Of a DNA stretch of 64,000 nucleotides, positions 53,305-63,855 are shown piece by piece. The stretch's first letter is position 1. Each line of letters opens with the position of its first letter. Both the position numbers and the translations under genes were made by a program. The notes beneath the pieces are model-generated. The model was not told the DNA's origin and did no database searches. It saw nothing but the letters and a program-made list of their open reading frames with translations. Location of the stretch: assembly GCA_030765055.1 (NCBI GenBank), contig CM060950.1, forward strand, positions 269,581,089 to 269,645,088, written 5' to 3'. The DNA comes from Mantis religiosa (taxonomy: Eukaryota; Arthropoda; Insecta; Mantodea; Mantidae).

Positions 53305-55131
53305 TCAAGGCTGGTCGTCCCGAACAGCGCCTTCGTAGCGGGCCAGGCGATCCAGGTGTACCACCAACATCTTTCCTCGGGGCACCTTCTGGATGCGGTA
53401 GACCACGTCGTTAATCCTCTTCACCACACGGTACGGTCCTTGCCATGACTGCTGAAGCTTCGGGCAGCGTCCCTTGGTCCGGGTCGGGCGGTACAACCAG
53501 ACCAGATCACCTTGCTGGAACCCTTGGCTGTTGGCTTGCCTGTCGTATCGGGTTTTCATGCGGTCACTCGCCTTCTGGATGCTCTGGCGAGCCATCTCGT
53601 GCATGTCGTAGAGGTGGTCCACCAGGTTCTCCACATCCCTCAAGAGTGGCCCCAAGTCTGCGTCCGCCAGCTGCTCCCTCCTCAGGCCTGCGCTATCCCA
53701 GCCATCCGCAGGCACTGCCGTGACTACTCGAACTGCTGCGGCACGCTCCTTCCCCTCCACTCTTGTGCATTGGCCGCACTCTTCTGGACAGGGTCTTCGG
53801 GACATAGCGTCTGCGTTACCGTGACTCTTCCCTCTGCGATGTTCCGAGGTGAAGTCGTACTCCTGCTGCCTCTGGACCCAAAGTGCTGTCTGGCCTTCCG
53901 GTCGCGCCATCACCTCGCTCCTCGCGGGGACAACCACGTCTTCGCTCAAGACAACCCTGCCAATTCCAAGGCGCTCTTCTGGTTGACGGAGTATAACCTC
54001 TTCTCCGTTGAGCATCAGGACCTTCCTGCCGACGTCGACCGTCGCCTCGTGGCTCCTGAGGGCATCCAGTCCCAGGATCACCTCAGCCACCTTCGCGACG
54101 AACACCCACAGACGCACGGCACTCCGTCCCAAGTTCAGCTCCAGCAGGGCCTCCTCCACAGGCAAGGTGCCGCCCGATGCCAACACAAACTGGTATGGTC
54201 GGCTCGGCTTCCTCGTCGGCAAACCATTCGCCACGTCAGGTCTGATGATGGTCACGGCTGCCCCAGTGTCCACTAGCACGCGGCACGGCTTTCCTCCTAC
54301 CCAGCCGTCCGCGATGAGGCTGTCATCCATACGCCGGCTGACCGCGCGCAGCGTCACTCGAGGGGATGGTGGTGATGGCGCCGACGTGTCCCTCTCCACG
54401 CCGGGCCTTACTCGTTCTTCCCGCTGCCCTTCCTGGTGTGGGCAGTCTCTCTGCAGGTGCCCGGGCTGTCCACACCCCCAACACAGGCCACTAGGTGTTC
54501 GCCGGCGTCCCACAGCTGGTCTTCTGTCTCCGGCGTAGCGGACACTCCTCGTTCTCGACGTCGGGATAGATGCTACCTTGGCCGCCTCCATCCTTAATGC
54601 CGCTGTCAGCGCCTCGTGGATGGTTTTATAATCGCCGAGCACTAGGCGCTGACGAATCTCCGTGTCCCGTACCCCGTCGACAAAATTGTAGGCGGCTTCC
54701 CGGGATACGAACTCCAGTGGCAGGTCAACCAAGGCCTTGCTAGCCAGCTGCTCGATCGCTATGGCGAACTCCTGCAGCGTCTCCCCCGGCTGCTGCGACC
54801 TTGTCTTTAGCTGGCTGCGGTATGCTGCGGCTAAGCGGTGGTTCCCGAAGCGATTCTCCAGGGCCTCCCAGATGTCCTTGGGCGCCGCCGTCGTCTGCAC
54901 CGCGTTTAGGATTTCCGCGGCCCGTCCCTGGAGGCTGGCTATTAACTGTGTGGCCTCCTCCTCCGGTGACCATCTGTTGTGCTTGGCCACTGTGTCGAAC
55001 TGGCGGCGGAAGACCTCGAATGTTGACGCGCCGTCATATTTCGGAGGTTTGGCGTGCGCCGATGTTGTGTCGCGTCCCGGTGCGTCAGCCTTCAAATCCT
55101 TCAGTCTCCTGCCGACGACGTTCTCCACCAT
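53305..55131 (-). CDS. Gypsy-B fused Gag-protease-integrase tail ORF (608 aa)
   Basis: One uninterrupted frame. Residues 1-210 are Gag capsid-like (VFRRQFDTVAKHN, then WEALENRFGNHRLAAAYRSQ). A CCHC zinc knuckle is at 217-230 (CWGCGQPGHLQRDC). An aspartic protease follows with DTGA at 288-291 and ILGLDAL at about 352-358. At about residue 415 the protein jumps to the end of RNase H (QQEYDFTSEHRRGKSHGNAD, then AMSRR). At about residue 498 it jumps from the LADADLGPLL segment to the integrase C-terminal tail (VENLVDHLYDMHEMA, YRVVKRINDVVYRIQKVPRG). Both deletions keep the frame. The upstream coiled-coil part (55694-55179) is in another frame. RT and integrase active sites are lacking. Confidence 0.88.
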   Translation of the reverse strand: MVENVVGRRLKDLKADAPGRDTTSAHAKPPKYDGASTFEVFRRQFDTVAKHNRWSPEEEATQLIASLQGRAAEILNAVQTTAAPKDIWEALENRFGNHRLAAAYRSQLKTRSQQPGETLQEFAIAIEQLASKALVDLPLEFVSREAAYNFVDGVRDTEIRQRLVLGDYKTIHEALTAALRMEAAKVASIPTSRTRSVRYAGDRRPAVGRRRTPSGLCWGCGQPGHLQRDCPHQEGQREERVRPGVERDTSAPSPPSPRVTLRAVSRRMDDSLIADGWVGGKPCRVLVDTGAAVTIIRPDVANGLPTRKPSRPYQFVLASGGTLPVEEALLELNLGRSAVRLWVFVAKVAEVILGLDALRSHEATVDVGRKVLMLNGEEVILRQPEERLGIGRVVLSEDVVVPARSEVMARPEGQTALWVQRQQEYDFTSEHRRGKSHGNADAMSRRPCPEECGQCTRVEGKERAAAVRVVTAVPADGWDSAGLRREQLADADLGPLLRDVENLVDHLYDMHEMARQSIQKASDRMKTRYDRQANSQGFQQGDLVWLYRPTRTKGRCPKLQQSWQGPYRVVKRINDVVYRIQKVPRGKMLVVHLDRLARYEGAVRDDQP

Positions 55132-55178
55132 GGCGTTCAGGGACTTGACGCTGCTGTCGGCCTTTCCCTCCAGGTTGT

Positions 55179-55645
55179 TTACGCGGTTCGCGAGGTTTCG
55201 ACGTCTTCAACCATGGCATTCAGGGACTTGGCGTTATTGTCGGCCTTTTCCTCTAGGTCATTGAAGCGGTTCGCCAGGTCCTCGACGCGCTCGTCCACTT
55301 GGCCCATCCGCTTGCCCAGCTCCGTCATGTCATCCCTCACGCCGGCCAACTGTTCCTCAAATTTGGCGGCGAGGACCTCGTTCGCCTCCTTCATTTCCGT
55401 GGCCAGACTGTCGTTTGCTGCCTTCATTTCTGTGGTCATTTCGGTCTTTATTTCTTTCAACTCTGCGGCCAGGTTGTTATTTGCCGCTTCTGTTTTTGTT
55501 GTTAACTCGTTCATCTTCGCGGCCAAGTTGTTATTTGCCGCTTCCGACTTCGCTGTTAATTCGTTCATCTTCTGCAAAAGCATTTCCAATGCCGATTCCA
55601 TGGCCATAATGTTCGGTGATGTTGTTATCCCCCTTCCTGACACCA
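55179..55645 (-). pseudogene. Gypsy-B gag N-terminal coiled coil
   Basis: Gag starts at ATG near 55608 (MAMESALEMLLQKMNELTAK) and runs as a coiled coil of NELTxK/NNNLAA repeats to the stop at 55179-55181. The next heptad repeats (NLANRVNNLEGKADSS-like) continue in the frame of the 608-codon ORF after a one-base shift near 55195. The same shift is in the partial copy at 52549-53062, so it predates the duplication. It could be decay or a real frameshift site. Confidence 0.8.
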
Positions 55646-55647
55646 GT

Positions 55648-55882
55648 TGTGACTTTGTGGGTTCGTGAAATAATAAAACGAGGTTACGAAACACAAAAAC
55701 TACACTTTATTCTCTTCGAAATACACTGTTCACCATTACAAAATTGCTAGAACCTCAAAACTGTTTATTTTCTCTAACTCTACATTCAACTGTCTCTCGC
55801 TACCGGTAACGATTGGTTCCGAAGTTTTCCGAATCTCCACCGGCTTCGGCTTCGGCTTTGCGAGTCTACCGCAAGGGCGACA
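55648..55882 (-). repeat. Gypsy-B 5' LTR
   Basis: 235 bp; differs from the other LTR by an extra GGCTTC-type 6-mer and a few substitutions. The flank begins ATATC; no matching repeat is available on the other side because the tandem unit is truncated. Confidence 0.92.
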
Positions 55883-58800
55883 ATATCTTCACAGTCATCT
55901 TGTTCTTCACTGTCATTTTCATTGTGGACAGCATTAAGCAAATTGTTGCATCAGCTTCATATGCTACTCAGATAACATACTTGTTAGTAAAGCGGTACAG
56001 TCCTTTCAGAAAAATGTCCACACAGTTTTCTGGCTGATTTAGTTGTACAAATCTGTTTGTATTAATGCAAGCGTAATTGCAGATATTATAAATAAATTTA
56101 TTCAGGTTGTTCAATACCACCCTGAACATACCTTGAATCCTTCTAGCAACACATGTCGAAGTCATCTAGATCTCAAAGTATAAACTTGAAAGAAGCGTAG
56201 GGACAGTGAAGCACAAATTAGATTCACTTTTGTGCTCATCTAGATCTATTACTCGTTTCAGAATGCTGTGCTTTTTACCTGAAGTTCCAAAGATGTGTTC
56301 CAAATTTCACGTTTACATTTTTTACAAACCCTTAGCACAGCTCTTTCTGACACTCCTGTGTCATCTGATATGCACTTCGGCTTTTTGAATCTTTTTGAAA
56401 AAAATCTTCTGACATAACCAGTTCTTTGCTTTCAGCTTCTTTCTTCATGTAGGTGTGCTCATTCATCTAAAGCAATTTCTCGACTCTGACTGTGCAATGT
56501 TTTGGATCCTAATTTACAAACTACACTGATGGCACAATTAATTTATGCAATGATCAATGTGTGAAAATAGGCAATTATGAATTGGCAACGACTGTGCCTC
56601 AGATGCAGACGACATCACTTCCTTCCTCTTCACTCCCCACCTGTGTGTGATTTCATTCAGCAGAATTTTACATATCAGCTGGTGAAAGAGATCAGTGAAG
56701 ATCAGGGGCCAAGAACGATGTTACCATTACATTCCTAGAATGCAGCGGCCAGTGTCAATGAACAGGGGTGGTAGAGACAATTATACTGCTGAACCTCTGT
56801 ATGCAGAATATTTTTATCTGAACTTTGTGAATAAAAAAACAAATAAAATAACTAACTACAACATTTTAGAATGGGTACATACTTTTACCCACAATATTTC
56901 GGACCACGCTAATTGAGGCTTCTGCTGTATGAGAAATGAAATCGTAAGCATTACAGTGGCCCAACTTATCATCTGAATCAGAATGTGTTCTCCCAGTATA
57001 ATGTTTGTTTTGCTGAGGGTGGAAATTTCCATCTTCCATAAGGTAAGAGCATGCTTTACATGTAGAGTTTAGGTCGGAGTAAAGCCAGCTGTAACACACT
57101 CAGTCGTGCACAGGCAAAATGTTGTGCCCATTAGGATTTAGATAAAGAACCCTGTATGTACCCAAAAATGTGAATTTTCAAAATGTGCAAAAATATCAAT
57201 TGGACTCTATCCATCAGATAGAGCAATATTTTCCATTTATAATAAACTTTTCAAGTGCACAGTTGAAAGCAATATTTCATACTTCTGGTTCACCTCGTGC
57301 AACTGGGAACCCGCAAATGATACATCATAAATTTACCGCAAGAAAAATTTAGCTCATGTTAAAACATGATCATGTCAACCCACTTTTATTGTTTATTTTT
57401 ACTTTTTCTGCTATATACTTGTGTAGTATTCTACCCAAAAATTGATACAGAAATTTTACCATAAATACATGTTTTGAGACTCCTTGAATCCAAAAAATCA
57501 TTTTTAGAAAATGGTCTGCACACGCCAATGTAGGTGGGTGGGTGCGTGCATAACTCTGAAACAGCGTCTGTTAAATATGACAAACTTGATATTTAAATTA
57601 AATAGGTATTTACCAGGTTATTACAATTTTCAAGAAAATTTCATTTTCCCCAAACTACCATGGACATGGAAAAATTTTCAAAAACGTTCATTTTCTCTAA
57701 AACTGTCAATGATTTTGATTAAAATACAAATGTATAGGATATTTCCATGACAAATAAAATGTGTATCTTGAATTTTTTAGGAATTGGCTCTTAAGTCCTC
57801 TTTATTCTGAACGATATTTGCATAGCTTATAAACTGTAAGGGACAGAAAAATGTTCCTACATGAAGTAAATGTTCTCACTAAAGAAAACTGTATGTCAAG
57901 TTGATTTTGAAGCTAGCCATTTCCGAGATACCCTTTTATTATTGGTTTGAAGTTTCAAACTTAACTTTTCTTAAATATGTCATTTGTTTTCTCTTATTTC
58001 TTGGCTGTGTAAACAGAACATTTCACTAGTTCTTAACCCATCAATGACCAACATTTTTTTTTTTTTTTTTTTTTTTTTCCCCAAAAATTGAAAGAAAAAG
58101 TAATGTATTAGTTCAGCTTACAGAATTTCAATATGTTTTGTTTGCCTTTCTATTTGCCCAGTATCTCAATCAACCAGTATGTAAAGACTGCTGGGCATTA
58201 ATGATATTAAAACATACTATAATGATGAATGAGTATATTTCCATCAAGTTTATGCATTTTATGCTAAAAGTTCATTTCGTAAAACAATTTTAGACTATTT
58301 AGAGCCAAATTGCATCTTAACTGAAACATTTGGAGTGCAAAAGCATTTCATCAACCGTAATAAAGTTCAAAACATTTGTGGCAGTGTGTTTGTTACATCA
58401 CAGTTTTTGCAGAAAGTTAGTGGTCTGCCTTTACATCATTCCATCTGACAATGCCTCTGTGAAGAAGCCATGAAATGATCTCTTCCATCAAATCTGAAAT
58501 CAAACTAACACATGAGGTGAGGAAGCTGGATGCCCCATCCTCTTACTGATTGGAAACATCTTGAGATATTGCACCAGCAAGCATCATGTAAATTCAAAAT
58601 CCAGGGAATCTCGTCCATGTATTTCTCTGTAGTTAATTCAACCATTTAGTACAGCCATGTCCAAAATTCTTGAGAAAAAGGCCCAGTACCACCTTTCCAT
58701 AGATTTTTTTTACTGACCTTTCAGTCAGTGTACTTGCACATTATCATCACTTCAAGGGACACAATTTGGACGTCAGTTCACTTTGTTTCAAGCAGAAAAA

Positions 58801-59304
58801 CTGTAGAAAGCAAATAACATATATGACAGAAAGCTTGCTTTCTGTTACAGAAGCAGTGTCGCAAGCAGTTGTGTTACGCAAAGGTTTCCATGTGCTAGTG
58901 TGAGGTAACATACGTGCCCAGCAGTCTATAAATAGATTTCTTGACTTTCTAGATTGCTAGATTGCTTACACCTGCAGATTCTTTATGTGATGCAATAATA
59001 CGAACCTTTATTGACATTTATTGTATTACAGAAAGCTGGGAGGGAACTGTAACAAGGAAAATGCAATAATGTATTTTCACTCACGTTGTGGTAGTTAGCA
59101 TCTTACTATTGTAAATTAATAAGCTACACAATATGCAAATTTGTATAAGACAATGTGTTCACATAATCAGATAACTTCAGTGATATGTATGGTGAAAATA
59201 ACTCTTGAGAATTCATGTAAAATGAGTAAATAAATATGTAGCAGTCTGTAAATATACCGCTGGGCATTAATGGATTAAAAGATTTGACTATTGCTTAAGC
59301 CTGC
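55883..59304. other. Unassigned AT-rich stretch
   Basis: About 3.4 kb without a supported gene. A T28 run lies at 58050-58078. Small ORFs (56206-56388, 56695-56916, 57511-57750) have no recognisable motifs or splice context. Region 56400-56700 may be an old DNA-transposon remnant, but no motif supports this. Confidence 0.45.
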
Positions 59305-60470
59305 TACAATGGTTGACTGAAAAGTCCCAGGCCTCACAAAAAAAAAAAAAAAAAGTTGTATTTCTCCACATAATCTCCAGAAAGGCTAATATGTTTGTCA
59401 TATTGGTGTTCTAATTTAATTAAACCATCTCTGTAGTGTAATTTATCATGGTCCTCAAACTAGCTGTTTACCGCATCAACCACCTCGTCGCTGTGAAATC
59501 TTCATCCTCCAAGAAATTTTTTGAGGTTCGGGAGCAGTTGGTAGTCACTGGGTGCTAGATCTGGCGAATAGGGTGGATGTTCAAGCAATTTGAACTTTAA
59601 TTCACACATTTTTCTCATTGCAGTGACTGAATGATGGGCCGGAGTATTGTCATGAAGAAACAAGATTTTGTTGTTTGCCAAATGAGGTCTTTTTCTTCAC
59701 ATCTCATCACTCAAACATTGCAGTAAACTTGTATAGTAGTCACCAGTGATACTTTACCCTTTTCCAAGTAATCAATACAAATAATTTCCTGTGCATCCCA
59801 GAAAACACTCACCATAACCTTGTTAGCTGACAGAATTGACTTTGCCTTTTTTGGATTTGATTCATCTGGCGACACAATCTACGTGATCTGCTTTCTGGAG
59901 TCTAGTGATGCATCCAAGTTTCATCCATGGTACTAAGCCATATTAAAAATTCACTAGGATTTTTATGGTAGAGCTCCAAATTTTTAACAAAAACAGTTTT
60001 TCTTTTTAACTTTTGATCAGGTGTAAACAATGTGGCACCCATCTTGCACAGACCTTGTGAAAGCCCAAAATATTACTAAAAATATTACCTGCACGTTCAT
60101 TTGATATGTTTACAGCCTCTGATATCTCAAACAATGTTATTAATCTGTGGTCTTCTTCTACTAAACGATGCATTTTTACAATGATCTCTGGAGTTGGGAC
60201 TTTCATAGGGCGTCCAGAGCGAGAGCTCATCACTAGTGCTTGTACATCCCATTTTAAACTCTGCAACCCACCTTTTAAACATTGTGTATGAACAGGCAGT
60301 GTCTTTTAATATATTGTCCAATTTCTCCTTGATTTCTTTAGGCATTAAGCCTTTCAAATGGAAGTATTTAATCACTGCTCGTTTTTCCAAATCCTCAGTT
60401 TTTGTGAAACCTCTAAACTTGTCTTGTTTAAAATGCTGTCATTCAAAAACTAAACCTGACCTATAACTAT
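59305..60470 (-). mobile_element. mariner element, degenerate
   Basis: The left end is TA (59305-59306) then CAATGGTTGACTGAAAAGTC, mariner-like. On the minus strand the N-terminal ORF 60390-60127 (KRAVIKYFHLKGLMPKEIKE) and the shifted ORF 60266-60006 (SSRSGRPMKVPTPEII, then ISEAVNIS) form the helix-turn-helix DNA-binding region. Broken frames downstream give MDETWMHH (first Asp; about 59930), VFWDAQEII, HDNTPAHHSV (second Asp; about 59645) and LEHPPYSPDLAPSDYQLLPN (third Asp; about 59560). All three catalytic Asp regions are recognisable, but stops and frameshifts break the ORF. The right terminal repeat was not identified. Confidence 0.85.
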
Positions 60471-60948
60471 GGATACAAGCTAGTCTAGAGTTAAACTGTA
60501 TGATGCTATCTGACAAACTGGCAGTGGCACCATCTCTATGTGAAACTCAGGACTTATCAGCAACCCTCGTATATTCCCTAATTCCCCCTGTATCTGCAAG
60601 AAAATATGCAGTAAGACAGTATCAGCAAGATGTCTTTCTCCATTAACATGAAGTAGATAAAAGAATAAGAATAGTGTGTACAAGAGTAGTCATGTCAGTG
60701 CATCAGTTTTTTTTAAATATCTGCTGTTGATATTATTTTACGTTGACCTTGTTTTGAAATGATAAAGGTTCATTCTTGTGTTTCTTCTGATTAGACATTG
60801 GATTTATATGCACTAATATGTCTAAAATCTTCATGCATTTCTGCTGTACTAATCTTTAAAATATGCTCTAAAATATGCTCTAAATATGCTTATATGCACT
60901 AAATAATGCTAAAATGCACTACGTAAGGTATATCATATACAGGCATTA
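60471..60948. other. Unassigned
   Basis: AT-rich; no supported feature. Confidence 0.5.
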
Positions 60949-61172
60949 TTTATTTATTTTAATTTACGTTCAACATTAAGTCATATCAGATGATGAATGA
61001 AATGGGTGAAATAATGCTCATGTTTCACAGAGCTTAGTCACCCGATATTAGTTTTTCAGGATAAGAGAAAACCCTGGAAAAGCCTTATGCAGGTAAACTT
61101 ACCCTGGCCGAGTTTCAAACTTGCGACCTCTTGAACGTCAGGCATACGTGCTACCATCTCACTACCAAGATG
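60949..61172 (-). repeat. SINE-C copy
   Basis: Inverted, diverged copy of the SINE at 32757-32996. The minus strand has TAGTGAGATGGTAGCACG (A-box-like) and the B-box position reads GTTTGAAACTC. The body motif TTATCCTGAAAAAC and a final AAATTAAAATAAAT follow. TSD not identified. Confidence 0.75.
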
Positions 61173-61214
61173 GGCAGTAAATAACTTGATCCATATACTC
61201 ACATTGAATCTTCG

Positions 61215-62660
61215 TCCTTATATTACGTCATCCTGGCGGTTATAATTTGGTTTGCAGTACACGAGCATCGTGTTTTCCAAATGTTCAGTAGTAAATTTAT
61301 GTTCATCAGATAATGAGTTTGTATGCAGAGAAGGACCTCTTAGCATCTACAAATGTGATTGAACAATATTTATAAGATTATCAAGCTATGAAAGAATTTC
61401 TCCTGGAAATTCCATGCTGTCATCTTGGTTATATTGTCTAACAGAGCATAAAATATTAAAATCAGGATTTCTTTGCAATACAGTGCACAGTTTTTCACTC
61501 AATATTTCCTCATTTTGAAGGGGCACACTGAAGTTCACTCTGTACTTCCTCAAAGATTGATATAGATGAATGAAGGAACAAGTCATGCATTTCTAGCTTT
61601 TGTATTGGTTGAGGTATAATTTTGAAATGTGCCTTTATAATAGCCAAATCTCTCTGCAATGTTTCATTTCTGAAGTGTTCCGTGAATGTTGAATTACCAA
61701 GGCACCATTTGGATTTAGATTCAGACAACTTCAACTGCATTGAAATTGTCAGTATAAAAGAGCAGCATTTATCCACACATCCCAGCTGGGTTCTGGGGTT
61801 AGAAGATGTTCTGGGAGTTTTTCCTGATAAGCAGCTACTCGGCCAGGGGCTTTTACAAAGACTTTCTTTGTAGTAGAAGAAATTAAGGTATTTACTTCAG
61901 AAAACTGCTCCCGTATGACTTCTGTTACCCTTTGAAGCCCATGCGCAATACATGTAACATGGATTAAATGGGGATAAAATATTTTTAGAGTTGAAGCAAC
62001 TCGCAGAATGTAGGCTGCAGCATCTGAAAGCAAAACCCAAAATTTATGTTTGTTACGTGCTTCTGGCAATAGTATTCTTAAAGCATCGTTGACAAATCAA
62101 GCAATGGTGGAATTATTAGTTTTCTCTTAACACCCTACAAGCAATCAAAATGGCTTTCCCAGTTCGTCTTCATTGAGTTTACCTACTAGGAAGTTTGCCA
62201 TATGATGTCCAAGGAGTTACTAGTTTCATCTACCACACCCCATACAAGACAACTTTCAAATCATCTAGGATTTCTTTAATTGCTGTTTGGTAACAGCTTT
62301 CAAGATCATTTTTCCTGAGGGTTAGCTAAGTGAATTCCACAGGAAATTTGCTGCAATTAGCGCTTGGCGTAAATCACTGGAAAAGTCGTTTTTCAAATTA
62401 GAAGAAGAGGGTTGTTGTTGCGTCAATAACGTTGCTTCAGGGAACTTTATTTCTTTTTAACTGCAAGATGTTGTTTCATTGTTGAATCTTGGCTTAGCTG
62501 AAACTTTTTCATTGATGCAATTTTTTTATTACATACTTTTCAAAAAACTATGTTTCCATTTGTAGTATAATCCAGTGGCTTACAGTGCTGAACCCACTGT
62601 TTTAAAACTTCACTTTTTGTAAGTTAATTAAATTTTGGCAGTACAACATGAACACAGGAC
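61215..62660 (-). pseudogene. hAT-like transposase remnant 4 (CGGBP1-related)
   Basis: Minus-strand frames in order: YQTAIKEILDDLK (about 62300), VWxxDETS (first catalytic Asp, about 62230), then the ORF 62069-61749 with LLSDAAAYILRVASTLKIFY (second Asp), PHLIHVTCIAHGLQRVTEVI and KVFVKAPGRVAAYQEKLPEH. Next are the ORFs 61776-61510 and 61586-61386, a helical region ending EKLCTVLQRNPDFNIL. Last, about 61360-61230, comes DAKRSFSAYKLII and FTTEHLENTMLVYCKPNYN, the C-terminal dimerisation domain. It is nearly the whole hAT protein order but with many stops. It is a closer relative of remnant 1 than of remnant 3. Confidence 0.8.
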
Positions 62661-63855
62661 AACCACTAACTTATCTGCAGGACAAAACACTCTTCAGATG
62701 CTGATAGCTAAGCGGGGAGTCCCTGGTGGGGAATCCTGCAAACATCTAACTCGTATCACTTGAAACTGAGTCATATGCACACAAGAGGCTCGATATGGTA
62801 TGTTACTTATACAAATTAGAAAGTATTTAATTAATTTAAAAAATGTGCCAATTGTGTAAAAATATATATGCACGAACATGCCATAATCAAGAAATATGCA
62901 ACTATACCTTTAATATGCAAATATATGCACCATATGCATTTGCATATAAACACAATATCTACTTATGATCTTATGGCTTGAGTGTGTTAACCTTCTGTAT
63001 CAACAGCTGACTTGTCTCAGCCTCTCTATGCTGTACAAAATGTGTTTTGCATTTCTGTATGTGTATTCGTTGTAATTATTTTGATAACAAAAGCATTTTA
63101 TATGAATAATTAGAACACTGTGCTCTAGGAAGTCATGTAAATGTTCCTTCAGTTTCCTTACTTTGAGATCCACATGGTGCATGGAAAACTACGTAACCTA
63201 GGAATGACATATTCCTATCACTATGGCTCAGGCATTATCAACTTGGCTCATAGTTTGCTTTTGGTGCGCAAGTGTGTTACTGTGTTCATAATTCTACGGA
63301 CTATTAATTGTAATGAGAAATTATGTGACTGAGGACCGAAGTAGCTGGAATATGAGAGTAACTTTCAACAGATTATCATGAAATGCTATGTTGTCAGTAT
63401 GTGCACCCATAAAACCTTAAGTAGGGTATATGCATAACGCTACATGGCAATATGTTAATCATACTTTTGGTTAAAGTTTATTTTAAAATAATACTGTGTT
63501 AAAGCTTTTAACTTCTAGCTATTATTTGTATGAGCCATTAATTGTAATTTCTTCTCTCTTCAATTTCAGTGTTGTAATCATCATTATCATCATTCATCAA
63601 CATTGTCAACAAAGATAACTGCATCTAATTTGCAAAGTTTTGAAGTTTTAATGTGGCACAACTGATACCATGTTCAGCTATTCTAAATAATAACTGTCAC
63701 AGACAAACAATTTATGGTTCGAATAACCATAATTAACTTTCTTAGTAAATAATGCAATTATTGCTTCTAAATAATAAATAAATTCAAAACTCATCAGGTC
63801 ATTTCCAATTTTATAAAATATGAAAAATATAAGTTACTCTACCCATTTGCCAAAA
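62661..63855. other. Unassigned AT-rich stretch
   Basis: No supported gene; small ORFs only. Confidence 0.5.

Larger units (their letters stand above)
53065..55882 (-). mobile_element. Gypsy-B: short-LTR, internally deleted Gypsy derivative
   Basis: Minus-strand element with 5' LTR 55648-55882, primer-binding site TGGTGTCAGGAAGGGG just inside, gag and pol-derived ORFs, polypurine tract (plus strand 53294-53308) and 3' LTR 53065-53293. The LTRs are 229-235 bp against about 405 in Gypsy-A and share only the ends and the primer site. The interior is about 2.35 kb: RT, most of RNase H and most of integrase are absent, but what remains is joined in frame. The LTR pair differs by a few substitutions and one 6-bp indel, so the insertion is recent. 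Such elements would need enzymes from a full-length relative. Confidence 0.9.

Noticed and set aside
53512..54276. 254-codon plus-strand ORF over Gypsy-B
   Set aside because: Antisense shadow of the 608-codon Gag-protease ORF on the minus strand.
55054..55668. 204-codon plus-strand ORF
   Set aside because: Antisense of the Gypsy-B gag coiled coil; the Ser/Phe/Val-rich repeats are the complement of NNNLAA-type codons.
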